A DNA stretch of 64,000 nt from the NCBI RefSeq assembly GCF_034048115.1, contig NZ_CP139145.1, forward strand, positions 3,534,001 to 3,598,000, read 5' to 3'. Positions 1 through 8,267 of the stretch are shown piece by piece; within the stretch, counting starts at the first letter, position 1; each line of letters begins with the position of its first letter. This DNA is from Pseudarthrobacter sp. IC2-21 (GTDB lineage Bacteria; Actinomycetota; Actinomycetes; Actinomycetales; Micrococcaceae). Made by a program: the position numbers and the translations under genes. A model generated the notes under the pieces. The model worked only from the letters and a program-made list of their open reading frames with translations. It was not told where the DNA came from and did not search any database.

Positions 1-566
1 AACTTTTCGACGGCGGCAATTGCCCGTTCGGTAATGGCACCGGGCTCCCCGCTGCCGTCCACCGATACCACCATGCCCCGACCGGCATAAACCGACACCA
101 CTTCGTGGGTTTCGCGGTGGTACAGTTCCAGCCGGCGCCGGAACACGTCCACGGTGTCATCCTTGCGCCCCTGTTCCTTGGCGCGCTGGATCATCCGCTG
201 CTCGAGTTCGGAATCCGGGGCGCGGAGTTCAACAACCGCGTCAAGCCGGTGGCCGAGCGAGGCGAGCATGTTGTCCAGTTCCATGACCTGAGGTGCCGTG
301 CGGGGATACCCATCCAGCAGGAACCCGGGCCGGACGTCGCTGTCACGCAGACGCTCCCGGACCAGCGCGTTGGTGAGATGATCGGGGACAAAAGCGCCGT
401 CGTCGAGATACTGCGCTGCCTCCTGGCCCAGCGGCGTCTCCGCGCTGACATTGGTCCTGAAGATTTCGCCCGTGGATACGGCAGGGACCTTGAAATGCCT
501 GGCGATGTGGACCGCCTGAGTTCCCTTGCCGGAGCCGGGCGGCCCGATGATGAGCAGTCTGGTCAT
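1..566 (-). CDS. adk: Adenylate kinase, short form (3' end cut by window edge)
   Basis: Converts ATP + AMP to 2 ADP in the cytoplasm. The visible 188 residues begin MTRLLIIGPPGSGKGTQ, with the P-loop GPPGSGKGT at residues 8-16. The AMP-binding stretch STGEIFR is near residue 31 and the family motif LLDGYPRT near residue 83. The LID region is reduced to a short loop (RAKEQGRKDD), as in the roughly 190-residue actinobacterial short form, so little is missing at the edge. It is not beside secY or map here, so it could be a second adk copy. The ATG start at 566 has no strong ribosome binding site. Confidence 0.9.
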   Translation of the reverse strand, partial: MTRLLIIGPPGSGKGTQAVHIARHFKVPAVSTGEIFRTNVSAETPLGQEAAQYLDDGAFVPDHLTNALVRERLRDSDVRPGFLLDGYPRTAPQVMELDNMLASLGHRLDAVVELRAPDSELEQRMIQRAKEQGRKDDTVDVFRRRLELYHRETHEVVSVYAGRGMVVSVDGSGEPGAITERAIAAVEK

Positions 567-849
567 AGCTGTCCCTCCGCGGCGTTATGGCCGGTTGGCT
601 TCGGGTGAACCGCCGGCAGCGCCAACGTGAGCTACATTCTGCCCGCAAGTGGCCGCACAACGCCAGAGTCCGCGCCGTCCGGCAGGGCCCCTGAATGTGA
701 CATTTGCTCTGGCCAGGGCTGTATATACTTCTGGTTATCGGTTTAGCAGCAGGCCGTTGGACAGTTCGTCGATCCAGCGATTCCTGCCACGCTCAAGCCG
801 TCACGGCAGGATGTGCGCCGGGATTGCCGGGTCGTCTTGACCTGAGTGA
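567..849. other. Intergenic region between adk and the GAF-ANTAR gene
   Basis: No convincing gene is seen. It holds an AT-richer stretch (TATATACTT near 721-730) that could be a promoter for the rightward gene. It also has an interrupted repeat, TCCTGCC near 782 and GGCAGGA near 804, that could form a weak hairpin in the leader. Confidence 0.4.
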
Positions 850-1608
850 ATGGCACCAAGAACCGTGGCCGGCGAGTCGACAGCAAATACAGCTCCATCA
901 ATTACTGATCACCTGCATGAAGAACTCCTCAACAGCACCGATGTTGAGGAGTTCCTGGCCGAACTGGCGCGCGTATCAGCGCGCACCCTTTGCGTGCCCG
1001 GTGACGAAGTGCTGTGCGGCATTACTCTCCTGCGCCAGCGCAAGGCCGCCACGGTGGCAAGCAGCGCTGATCCCGCCCAAGTGATCAGCCAGCTGGAGTA
1101 CCAGTCCAGCGACAGCCCCGGCATCACTGCGGCCGAGGGCCACCGCACCGTCCATGTCCCCGACCTGGGAGACGAGGACCGCTGGCCCGGGTACTCCGCA
1201 GCGGTGCTGGCCCATGGCGTCCGGTCCGTGCTGGCGATTCCCTTCGAGCTGGAGGGCGAAACCAAAGCCACCCTGCTCCTGTACTCCCACCGTGCCGGCC
1301 GCTTTGAGGGCCGCATCCTCGAAACCGCCGAGGACTTTGTCCGCCAGACGTCCCTGGCCCTGCGCCTGGCGGTCCGTTTCGCGCATTACAGTGACACCGC
1401 GGCCCACCTGCGTGCCACCCTTGAGAGCCGCACCGTGATCGACGTGGCTGTGGGCATCATCATGGCCCAAAACCGGTGCAGCCAGCAGGCGGCTTTCAGT
1501 CTTCTCAAGGCCGCCTCCAGCACCCGCAACTCCAAGCTGCACACCGTCGCCGCCGCCGTGGTCAACGCCCTGGGACACGGCCCTGCGGAAACCCACTATG
1601 ACGAGTAA
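850..1608 (+). CDS. GAF-ANTAR domain regulator
   Basis: Probable RNA-binding antiterminator with a sensory domain. Residues about 20-170 fit a GAF domain (VRSVLAIPFELEGE and LLLYSHRAGRF are typical strand patterns). Residues about 180-240 fit an ANTAR domain, with the usual helix start RTVIDVAVGIIMAQNRCSQQAAFSLL. ANTAR domains bind paired hairpins in nascent RNA and block termination; that is family knowledge. The 252-residue length is normal for such cytoplasmic two-domain proteins. It ends 9 bp from the convergent DUF488 gene. Target transcripts and ligand cannot be read from the sequence. Confidence 0.88.
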   Translation: MAPRTVAGESTANTAPSITDHLHEELLNSTDVEEFLAELARVSARTLCVPGDEVLCGITLLRQRKAATVASSADPAQVISQLEYQSSDSPGITAAEGHRTVHVPDLGDEDRWPGYSAAVLAHGVRSVLAIPFELEGETKATLLLYSHRAGRFEGRILETAEDFVRQTSLALRLAVRFAHYSDTAAHLRATLESRTVIDVAVGIIMAQNRCSQQAAFSLLKAASSTRNSKLHTVAAAVVNALGHGPAETHYDE

Positions 1609-1617
1609 CCGGCGGCA

Positions 1618-2160
1618 CTAGGTCCCGGCGTCGTAAACCAGTTCGCTCCCGTTGACCCGCACGCCGGAGGTGGGCTGGTGGGGCGCCAGTCTTCCGCCGG
1701 GCATCACGTGCCGCACGTCCACGTGGCGGAGGAGCAGCACGTGGTCAGAGATGAGCCGGCGGTGACACCGCCACCACACGGTCTCGCTGCACATGATGGC
1801 CACGGGCTCCTGTGCTGCCTGTGCCAGGAGCTCGTCAAGGGCCAGGGAAAATTCCGGCGACCGCATGTACGCGGCGTAGGCCCGGAACGATTCGTTGCGC
1901 AGTGCCACGTCCGGGGAATCCGGTGGCAGCTTGCGGAATCCGCCGAGCCGCTGCTCCCAACGGTAGGACACGCCCGCCTCTGGCAGCCATTGCGTCAGCA
2001 GGTCCTTGCCGAAGTGCGGAAACTTCCGGCTTCCGGGAGCAATGCGGACGTCCACCAGGGATTGGACTCCCGCCGAAGCCAGCAGGGCCTTGAAGTCCTC
2101 CTGGGCGGTGGTGCCGTGGCCAACGGTCAGCAGCGGCAGGTGTGGCACGGAAGGCGTCAT
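1618..2160 (-). CDS. DUF488 family protein
   Basis: A 180-residue cytoplasmic protein of the DUF488 family. It opens with LLTVGHGT and carries LVDVRIAPGSRKFPHF, the family's conserved VDVR-P-S pattern. A CSETVWWRCHRRL motif follows near residue 125, with the conserved Cys-Glu and Cys-His-Arg residues. The biochemical role of the family is unsettled, so no reaction is assigned. It converges with the GAF-ANTAR gene and diverges from the receiver-domain gene 59 bp away. Confidence 0.85.
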   Translation of the reverse strand: MTPSVPHLPLLTVGHGTTAQEDFKALLASAGVQSLVDVRIAPGSRKFPHFGKDLLTQWLPEAGVSYRWEQRLGGFRKLPPDSPDVALRNESFRAYAAYMRSPEFSLALDELLAQAAQEPVAIMCSETVWWRCHRRLISDHVLLLRHVDVRHVMPGGRLAPHQPTSGVRVNGSELVYDAGT

Positions 2161-2219
2161 AGTAGCGATTCTCCACCCACGCAGCCGTAGACTGGTGGGA
2201 AGCTGGCTCTGGGGGCTTT

Positions 2220-2639
2220 ATGGAAACTCAACAAGTCTGCCTCGTCATCGAGGACGACGCCGACATCCGCGGGCTGATCACCGTGGTACTGATCCGTGCG
2301 GGCTTTGACGTGCGCACGGTGGCCACCGGCGCGGAGGGCATTGCGGCCGCCGCGGATCCCGGCATTTCGCTCATCACCTTGGATCTTGGCTTACCGGACA
2401 TGGACGGCCACGTGGTGGCCCGCGCCATCCGCGCCCTGAATGCCGCTCCCCTGCTGTTCCTGTCGGCCAGGTCCGAAGAGGATGACATTTTGGCCGGCAT
2501 GGCCTCCGGGGCCGCCGCTTACCTGACCAAGCCGTTTCGCCCCAAGGAACTGCGTGAGGTGGCACTGCAGCTGTGTCCGGTGACCGTTGTCAGCCAGGAC
2601 GGCACGGGCCAGAACCCCGCCTCCTGCCAGCCTCACTAG
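2220..2639 (+). CDS. Stand-alone response regulator receiver protein
   Basis: A 139-residue CheY-like receiver with no output domain. The acidic pair is E11-D12-D13, the phosphoacceptor is D55 (TLDLGLPDMDG), the switch residue is S82 (LFLSAR) and the conserved lysine is K104 (YLTKPF). After residue 120 there is only a short unstructured tail. No histidine kinase gene is nearby, so its partner is unknown. A G-rich stretch just before the ATG serves as ribosome binding site. It would act by protein-protein contact rather than DNA binding. Confidence 0.88.
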   Translation: METQQVCLVIEDDADIRGLITVVLIRAGFDVRTVATGAEGIAAAADPGISLITLDLGLPDMDGHVVARAIRALNAAPLLFLSARSEEDDILAGMASGAAAYLTKPFRPKELREVALQLCPVTVVSQDGTGQNPASCQPH

Positions 2640-2690
2640 GCGGTCCCGCCCTCACCGGGCCCTGTTAGTTCAGCCCCGCGCCGGACCCCG

Positions 2691-3461
2691 CTAGTTCAGC
2701 CCCGTGCTGGTCCTCGCGGCGGTCTCTTCAGCGTAGGACGTGGCCTGGCGGCGCACCTGATCCACATAGGCACCGGACTGGTTATAGGAGTAGACGGCCG
2801 CAGTCCACCCGTTTGCGGCGGAGAGATTGCGGCCGTGAGCACACAAATAGCCGGCCGCGCTGAGGGCGGCATCGTCGACATTGAAGGGGTCCGCTTTTCC
2901 GTCACCGTTCCCGTCTTGTCCCGCAAGCTTCCAGGTGGAGGGAATGAACTGCATGGGTCCCACGGCTCGGTCCCAGAGGGGGTCCCCGTCCAGCACGCCG
3001 GCATCGGTATCAGCGATGGCGGCAAATCCGTCGCCGTCCAGGCTCGGCCCGACGATCGGCCCGGTCGCCTGCCCGGCGGCAGACAGGCTTCCGCCGCCGT
3101 AAGCTCCGTGGGCGGACTCGACGAAGCCAATCGCCGCCACCGTATTCCAGCCGATCCCACACCCCGGAGCGGCATGATTGGCAGCACCAGCCGCACTGAC
3201 GTAAGCCCGAAGCGCGCGGGCGGGTATGCCGGTTTGTGCGGAAGCCTGGACGAGCCACTCAGCGTCCGCGTTGCGCGTGACATTGACGGCAGTGGCAAGG
3301 CCGGTGGAGAGCGTTTCGAGTTTAACGGCCGCACGCGGCGGCGGAGGTGGAAGGGCCGTGCCGGCGTCCGCGCCCGACTCCCGGAGCACCCAGAACGCCC
3401 CTGCGGTGATCACGCAAATCGCGAATACGCAGAAAACGGCAAGGCGTTTGAGTCGGAGCAC
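2691..3461 (-). CDS. Secreted or membrane-anchored lytic transglycosylase
   Basis: Peptidoglycan-cleaving enzyme of the SLT/MltB-like type. The GTG start at 3461 is chosen because AGGAT sits 8 bases upstream and a clean N-terminal membrane segment (FCVFAICVITAGAFWVL) then follows at once. The longer frame to 3587 adds only low-complexity Gly/Arg. A proline-rich linker follows. The catalytic domain runs from about residue 70, with the family signatures GFVESAHG (catalytic Glu), AVGPMQFIPSTW and DGNGDGKADPFNVDDA, ending in YSYNQSGAYV. At 256 residues it is usual for actinobacterial extracellular lytic enzymes. It diverges from the 65-residue membrane protein across a repeat-rich gap. Confidence 0.87.
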   Translation of the reverse strand: MLRLKRLAVFCVFAICVITAGAFWVLRESGADAGTALPPPPPRAAVKLETLSTGLATAVNVTRNADAEWLVQASAQTGIPARALRAYVSAAGAANHAAPGCGIGWNTVAAIGFVESAHGAYGGGSLSAAGQATGPIVGPSLDGDGFAAIADTDAGVLDGDPLWDRAVGPMQFIPSTWKLAGQDGNGDGKADPFNVDDAALSAAGYLCAHGRNLSAANGWTAAVYSYNQSGAYVDQVRRQATSYAEETAARTSTGLN

Positions 3462-3772
3462 GCTGTTGATCCTATCGAGTTGAAGTCCGACGGGAGAACG
3501 GCAACCGCCGGAACCGGGGTGCAGGCCGCCGCCCTCCCCCGGCCCACGTCCCCCCGTCCCGCCCCTCCCCTCAGGACGCTCTCGCACTTAATGCGGGTTT
3601 TCGGGCGATGCTCTCTCACTTTCCTCAAGAGAGTGAGAGAGCATCGGGAATTAAGCCACATTAAGTGAGAGAGCGTCCCGGGGGGGCGGGGCGGGGCGGG
3701 TCGGTGCTGTATCGATTTCGGTTAACGGCGCATACTTGAACGCACAGGCGGCCACGGCCATGGGAGGACACC
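3462..3772. other. Repeat-rich intergenic region without a gene
   Basis: This 311-bp gap has no credible reading frame. It contains a C-rich tract (3531-3573), a nested 105-bp inverted repeat (3574-3678) and a G-rich tract (3680-3700). Promoters for the two divergent neighbours must lie in or beside these elements. Confidence 0.7.
3574..3678. repeat. Nested inverted repeat with four copies of one core
   Basis: Outer arms GGACGCTCTCGCACTTAATG (3574-3593) and CATTAAGTGAGAGAGCGTCC (3659-3678) pair with one mismatch. Inner arms CGATGCTCTCTCACT (3606-3620) and AGTGAGAGAGCATCG (3632-3646) pair perfectly. All four arms share the core GAYGCTCTCNCACTT, two copies on each strand. The layout resembles a REP/BIME-type or miniature palindromic element; no transposase is present here. 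That it is a dispersed genomic family is inference. Confidence 0.8.
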
Positions 3773-3970
3773 ATGAAGTTTCTCGGAGCACTGATTGTCA
3801 TCTGGCTGATCATCGGAGGAATCGCCGCCTGGCAGCGCGGCTACTTCGGCAGCGCCCCCGGGAACTGCGCCCAGGCCGGCACGGTGGCAGTGACCATCGT
3901 CGCGGGTCCCCTGAACTACATGGGCGTCAACCCCAAGGTTGAGTGCGAATTGCCCCAACCGTCCAAGTAG
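3773..3970 (+). CDS. Small single-pass membrane protein, unknown function
   Basis: A 65-residue protein beginning MKFLGALIVIWLIIGGIAAW, one hydrophobic segment of about 18 residues, followed by a short outside or periplasmic-type tail with two cysteines (NCAQAG and VECELP). GGGAGGA lies 4-5 bases before the ATG, which supports expression. The two cysteines could form a disulfide outside the membrane. I do not recognise a characterised family. Confidence 0.72.
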   Translation: MKFLGALIVIWLIIGGIAAWQRGYFGSAPGNCAQAGTVAVTIVAGPLNYMGVNPKVECELPQPSK

Positions 3971-4029
3971 CCCTCCCTCACGCCCCTCCTTGAGACCTGC
4001 TCCTTGGAGCCCGCGCGGGCGTTCCCTAG

Positions 4030-4935
<906 letters not shown>

Positions 4936-4955
4936 CGGCTTCGCCTGACGGGTGC

Positions 4956-6236
4956 TTATCCCGCGGAAATATGGTCCGCCCTGCGCATTCGAACGGCCAC
5001 GAGGGTGCCGGATGCTGCCGTCAGGGCAGCGACGACGCCCACGGCGGCCGGAATGCCATAGGCATCGGCGATGACCCCGGAGAGGAGGGCGCCGACGGCA
5101 AACCCGCCGTCGCGCCACAACCGGTAGATGCCTACTGAGCGTGCCCGCCAGTGCGGGTGGGCGACGTCGCCGATGGCCGCCAGCAGGGTGGGGTAAACCA
5201 TCGCCGTGCCGGCGCCGAGCAGGATGACGGCAGCCAGCCAGATCCCGAAGTCTGCGCCGAGGGCCACCATCGCCAGCGCTGCGGCCTGGACGATCATGCC
5301 CGCGACGATCAACGGCTTGCGGCCGATCCGGTCCGACAGCGCACCCGTGATCAACTGTCCGGCACCCCAGACGGCCGGATAGACCGCGGCGAGGATGCCG
5401 ATACGTTCAATACTGAGTCCCGCGGCGGCGAAGAGTACGGGAAACAGACCCCAGGCCAGCCCGTCATTGAGGTTGCTCACCATGCCGGCCTGGGAGACGG
5501 AGGAGAGTGAGCGGTCCCGGAAGCTGGTCAGGGTAAAGACCTCACGGCTGCTCAGTCCGGCATGGGTACCGCTGTGCACCGGGACGTGGGCGGCCGCCTC
5601 CGTCCGGGCATGGTGGCGTGTTTCGCGGACCGTCAGCACGGACAGGCCAAGTCCCACCGCGATGAACGCCGCTCCCAGCAGGAACGGGCCGGGGCGCAGC
5701 CCGTAGGTGGATGCGATGTAGCCGGTGGCCAGTGCGGTGCCGGCCACGCCGAGGTAGCCTGCGGCCTCGTTCAGCCCCATGGCCAGGCCCCGGCGGTCGG
5801 GCCCGACGAGGTCCATCTTCATCATGACCGTGGTGGACCACGTCAGGCCCTGGCTGATGCCCAGGACCACGTTGGCAGCAACAATCCAGCCCCACGAAGG
5901 CCCGAAGATCAGCATGAACGGGACCGGAAGGGCCACCAGCCAGCCCGTGACCAGCACAGGTTTGCGGCCATAGCGGTCCGAGAAGGTGCCGGCAAAGTAG
6001 TTGGTGGCCGCCTTCGCGACGCCGAACGCCAGGATGTAAGTCAGGGCGCTGGTGTAGAGGTCCAGCTGAAAAACCTGTCCGGCCAGCAACGGCAGGATGG
6101 TGCGTTCCTGGCCCAGGGTCCCGCCCACCAGGGCGTTCACGGCAACCAACAGCATGAACTGGGCGAGGTTCTGCCGCAGGCCCAGGACGGCCGCGGTTGA
6201 ACCGGCAGTTCCGGAGGCGGAGGTGTGGGGCCGCAT
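4956..6236 (-). CDS. MFS transporter (12 TM), linked to persulfide module
   Basis: A 426-residue major facilitator protein with about 12 hydrophobic segments. The signature loop between helices 2 and 3 is FSDRYGRKPVL, repeated in the second half as LSDRIGRKPLI. The ATG at 6236 is used because AGCAGGA lies directly upstream; the longer frame runs back through GC hairpins and into the neighbour. It follows the metallo-beta-lactamase/rhodanese gene on the same strand, 115 bp after its stop, so it may be co-transcribed and controlled by the CstR-type repressor. Substrate is unknown; export or uptake of a sulfur compound is only a context guess. Confidence 0.83.
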   Translation of the reverse strand: MRPHTSASGTAGSTAAVLGLRQNLAQFMLLVAVNALVGGTLGQERTILPLLAGQVFQLDLYTSALTYILAFGVAKAATNYFAGTFSDRYGRKPVLVTGWLVALPVPFMLIFGPSWGWIVAANVVLGISQGLTWSTTVMMKMDLVGPDRRGLAMGLNEAAGYLGVAGTALATGYIASTYGLRPGPFLLGAAFIAVGLGLSVLTVRETRHHARTEAAAHVPVHSGTHAGLSSREVFTLTSFRDRSLSSVSQAGMVSNLNDGLAWGLFPVLFAAAGLSIERIGILAAVYPAVWGAGQLITGALSDRIGRKPLIVAGMIVQAAALAMVALGADFGIWLAAVILLGAGTAMVYPTLLAAIGDVAHPHWRARSVGIYRLWRDGGFAVGALLSGVIADAYGIPAAVGVVAALTAASGTLVAVRMRRADHISAG

Positions 6237-6263
6237 TCCTGCTTCTTTCTGTAGGCACGGGGT

Positions 6264-6327
6264 GGCCCGGGCGTGTGGGGGCACGCCCGGGCCGGGTGCC
6301 CGGGCAGGAGGGGGGTCCTGCCCGGGC
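6264..6327 (-). other. Two tandem GC-rich hairpins between co-directional genes
   Basis: Two perfect 12-bp stems with 6-base loops sit 4 bases apart. The first has arms GGCCCGGGCGTG (6264-6275) and CACGCCCGGGCC (6282-6293). The second has arms GCCCGGGCAGGA (6298-6309) and TCCTGCCCGGGC (6316-6327). Both contain GCCCGGGC and have homopolymeric or near-homopolymeric G/C loops. On the leftward transcript they lie in the spacer between the rhodanese fusion stop and the MFS start. There is no U-tract, so this looks like a processing, stability or partial-termination element rather than a standard terminator. Confidence 0.75.
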
Positions 6328-6351
6328 GGTCTTGGGGTGGTGTGGGCCGGG

Positions 6352-7752
6352 TTAGGCGGCGGGGACGCTGTTCTGCCGGGCGTTCCAGGCGGCGTAGCTG
6401 CCGTCGAGTTCGACGACGTTGTACCCGGCGCGGCGCAGGGCGCTGGCGGCGACGGAGTTCCGCACACCGGACTGGCAGTAGGAGACGATGGTGCCGCCCG
6501 CGGGCAGCTCATCCAGGTGCCACATGACCCGGCCGCCGCTGAGCTGGTACGAGCCGGGGATGTGCCCGGCCTGGTGCTCGGTTTTGTTCCGGACGTCCAG
6601 GACCATGGCGGCGTCGAACGTCTCGAGTTCCTCGGGCTGGATCAGCGTGGGGGTGAAACCGGGCAGCCCCTCGATGCCGGTGACGTACCCGGCGACGTTA
6701 TCGATGCCCACCCGGATCAGGTGGTCCCACATCTCCTGCGCGGCGGCCTGGCCGGGGGCCAGGAGCACCAGCGGATTCGTGTCCGTTTCGGGGTTGACCA
6801 CCCAGGCGCCGTAACTGGCCACGGACTTGCCGGCCGGGACGTTCAGGGACCGGGCCACGGTGCCCTGGTGGACCTCGGTGTTGGAGCGGGTGTCAATGAA
6901 GGTCAGGGTGTCCTCGGCCAGGCCCGCGGTAACGATCTCCGTGGACAGCTCGGGCAGCGGGGCACGGTCGCCCAGGATGGCCGGGCCTTCCCGGTTTTCG
7001 CGCTTCATCCGGCCGAAGTAGGCGTGCGCGTCGGGCTGGCCGTCGAGGAGTTCATCGATGAAGCCCTGCTCGTCGTTGGCGGCCAGGTACGGGCCCCACC
7101 AGGCGTAGAGGCGTTCGTAGCCCACGGTGGAGGACGGGATCGCGCCCAGGGCCTTGCCGCAGGCGCTGCCCGCACCGTGCGCGGGGTGGACCTGGACATG
7201 GTCCGGGAGAGTCAGGAACTTCTCCCGCAGGCTCGCGAAGAGCTGCCTGGCGCCCACGAAACGGGTGTCGATCCCGCCGGCGGCCTCATCCAGCAGGTCC
7301 GGGCGGCCCAGGTCCCCGGAGAAGACAAAGTCCCCGGAGAGCAGGTAGCCGGGCTGGTCGCTGAACGCGCCGTCGGTGACCAGGAAGGACAGGTGCTCCG
7401 GCGTGTGCCCGGGGGTATGCACGGCCTGGATGGTGATATTGCCCAGGGTGATGGTGTCCCCGTCGTGCAGCCGCTCGCCCTCGAACCCGTACTGCCAGTC
7501 CGGCCCGCCCTCGCCGGAAACATAGATCGTCGCGCCCGTGGCCGCGGCCAGTTCCCGGGTGCCGGACAGGTAATCGGCGTGGATGTGGGTCTCGGTGACC
7601 GCCACGATCTTCATGCCGTTCTTCGCAGCCAGATCCTGGTACACGGCAATGTCGCGGCGGCCGTCCACCACGATCGCTTCACCCTTGGCCTGGCAGCCGA
7701 TCAGGTAACTGGCCTGGGCAAGGTCTTCATCGTAAATACGCTCGATAAGCAT
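6352..7752 (-). CDS. Metallo-beta-lactamase/rhodanese fusion, persulfide dioxygenase-like
   Basis: A 466-residue fusion of the ETHE1/CstB-like type, which oxidises glutathione or low-molecular-weight persulfides and transfers sulfane sulfur. The N-terminal metallo-beta-lactamase domain (1-240) has the iron-binding THIHADYLSG near residue 58, HTPGHTPEHL, GDFVFSGDLGRPDL and HPAHGAGS. A first rhodanese-like domain follows (about 270-350) with no active cysteine (LLAPGQ). A second (about 365-460) has the active loop CQSGVR. The ATG at 7752 follows GGAGAGCACC; upstream residues lack domain homology. It diverges from a CstR-type repressor, with two operator palindromes between them, so induction by persulfide stress is likely. 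Confidence 0.9.
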   Translation of the reverse strand: MLIERIYDEDLAQASYLIGCQAKGEAIVVDGRRDIAVYQDLAAKNGMKIVAVTETHIHADYLSGTRELAAATGATIYVSGEGGPDWQYGFEGERLHDGDTITLGNITIQAVHTPGHTPEHLSFLVTDGAFSDQPGYLLSGDFVFSGDLGRPDLLDEAAGGIDTRFVGARQLFASLREKFLTLPDHVQVHPAHGAGSACGKALGAIPSSTVGYERLYAWWGPYLAANDEQGFIDELLDGQPDAHAYFGRMKRENREGPAILGDRAPLPELSTEIVTAGLAEDTLTFIDTRSNTEVHQGTVARSLNVPAGKSVASYGAWVVNPETDTNPLVLLAPGQAAAQEMWDHLIRVGIDNVAGYVTGIEGLPGFTPTLIQPEELETFDAAMVLDVRNKTEHQAGHIPGSYQLSGGRVMWHLDELPAGGTIVSYCQSGVRNSVAASALRRAGYNVVELDGSYAAWNARQNSVPAA

Positions 7753-7836
7753 CTGGTGCTCTCCTTCAGACTCAGGGGATGGGGAAAGTTCGGGAAGCCG
7801 GCAACGAACCACCGGACACATTCCGAGTATCACAGA

Positions 7837-7850
7837 TACCCCCGGGGGTA
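7837..7850. promoter_or_regulatory. CsoR/CstR-family operator 1
   Basis: TACCCCCGGGGGTA is a perfect 14-bp palindrome in the divergent promoter between the rhodanese fusion and the CstR-type gene. The TACCC-GGGTA half-sites with a G/C centre match the known operator form of the CsoR family. Confidence 0.85.
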
Positions 7851-7856
7851 GTCAAA

Positions 7857-7870
7857 CACCCGGAGGGGTA
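7857..7870. promoter_or_regulatory. CsoR/CstR-family operator 2
   Basis: CACCCGGAGGGGTA is a second, imperfect copy of the same 14-bp operator. Its start lies exactly 20 bp from operator 1, about two helical turns, so both tetramers could bind the same DNA face. It directly abuts a TATGAT sequence (7869-7874) that could be the -10 element for the repressor gene. Confidence 0.8.
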
Positions 7871-7907
7871 TATGATTAACCGAAGGAACACGACCATTGG
7901 AGACCGC

Positions 7908-8165
7908 ATGCAACTCGATTCGACTGAACTGACACCGGTGATCAACCGCCTCAAGCGGGCCCAGGGCCAACTCGCAGCTGTCACCCGCATGCTGGAGGAA
8001 GGCCGGGACTGCAAGGACATCGTCACGCAGCTCGCCGCCGTGTCCAAGGCCCTGGACCGTGCCGGCTTCGCCATCATCGCCAGCGGCCTGGAGCAGTGCA
8101 TCGTTCGTGAGGACACCACGATGGACCGGAAAGAACTGGAGAAGCTCTTCCTCTCCCTGGCCTAA
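7908..8165 (+). CDS. cstR: CsoR-family transcriptional repressor, CstR-like persulfide sensor
   Basis: An 85-residue all-helical repressor of the CsoR/RcnR/CstR family (DUF156). The conserved opening NRLKRAQGQLAAV and the two sensor cysteines C35 (RDCKDIV) and C64 (EQCIV) are present. The histidine that completes the copper site in CsoR, four residues before the second cysteine, is Gly60 here. That points to the CstR type, which senses persulfides through a cysteine pair. Its persulfide-dioxygenase-like neighbour agrees. The ATG at 7908 has GGAG 5 bases upstream; another ATG at 7872 with GGAGG would give 97 residues. Autoregulation through the two upstream palindromes is likely. Confidence 0.88.
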   Translation: MQLDSTELTPVINRLKRAQGQLAAVTRMLEEGRDCKDIVTQLAAVSKALDRAGFAIIASGLEQCIVREDTTMDRKELEKLFLSLA

Positions 8166-8201
8166 CACCCCTTGGTGAGCGCCAGGATACAGCGGGTTAA
8201 A

Positions 8202-8251
8202 AGCAGACAGTGGAGGGGCCAGGCGTTCGCCTGGCCCCTCCACTGTCTGCT
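8202..8251. terminator. Long perfect-stem bidirectional terminator
   Basis: A perfect 24-bp stem (8202-8225 with 8228-8251) with a two-base centre lies between the convergent cstR-type and desaturase genes. Arms begin AGCAGACAGTGGAGGGGCC. There is only a short T-rich flank, so it works as a strong hairpin for both strands rather than a classical U-tract terminator. Confidence 0.85.
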
Positions 8252-8267
8252 GTTGTGCTGCCCTGCC

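Noticed and set aside
5151..5510. Long open frames antisense to the MFS gene
   Set aside because: High GC content opens many frames opposite real genes; these have Arg/Gly/Pro-biased composition, no domains and no ribosome binding sites. The same applies across the nar, xdh and penicillin-binding protein genes.
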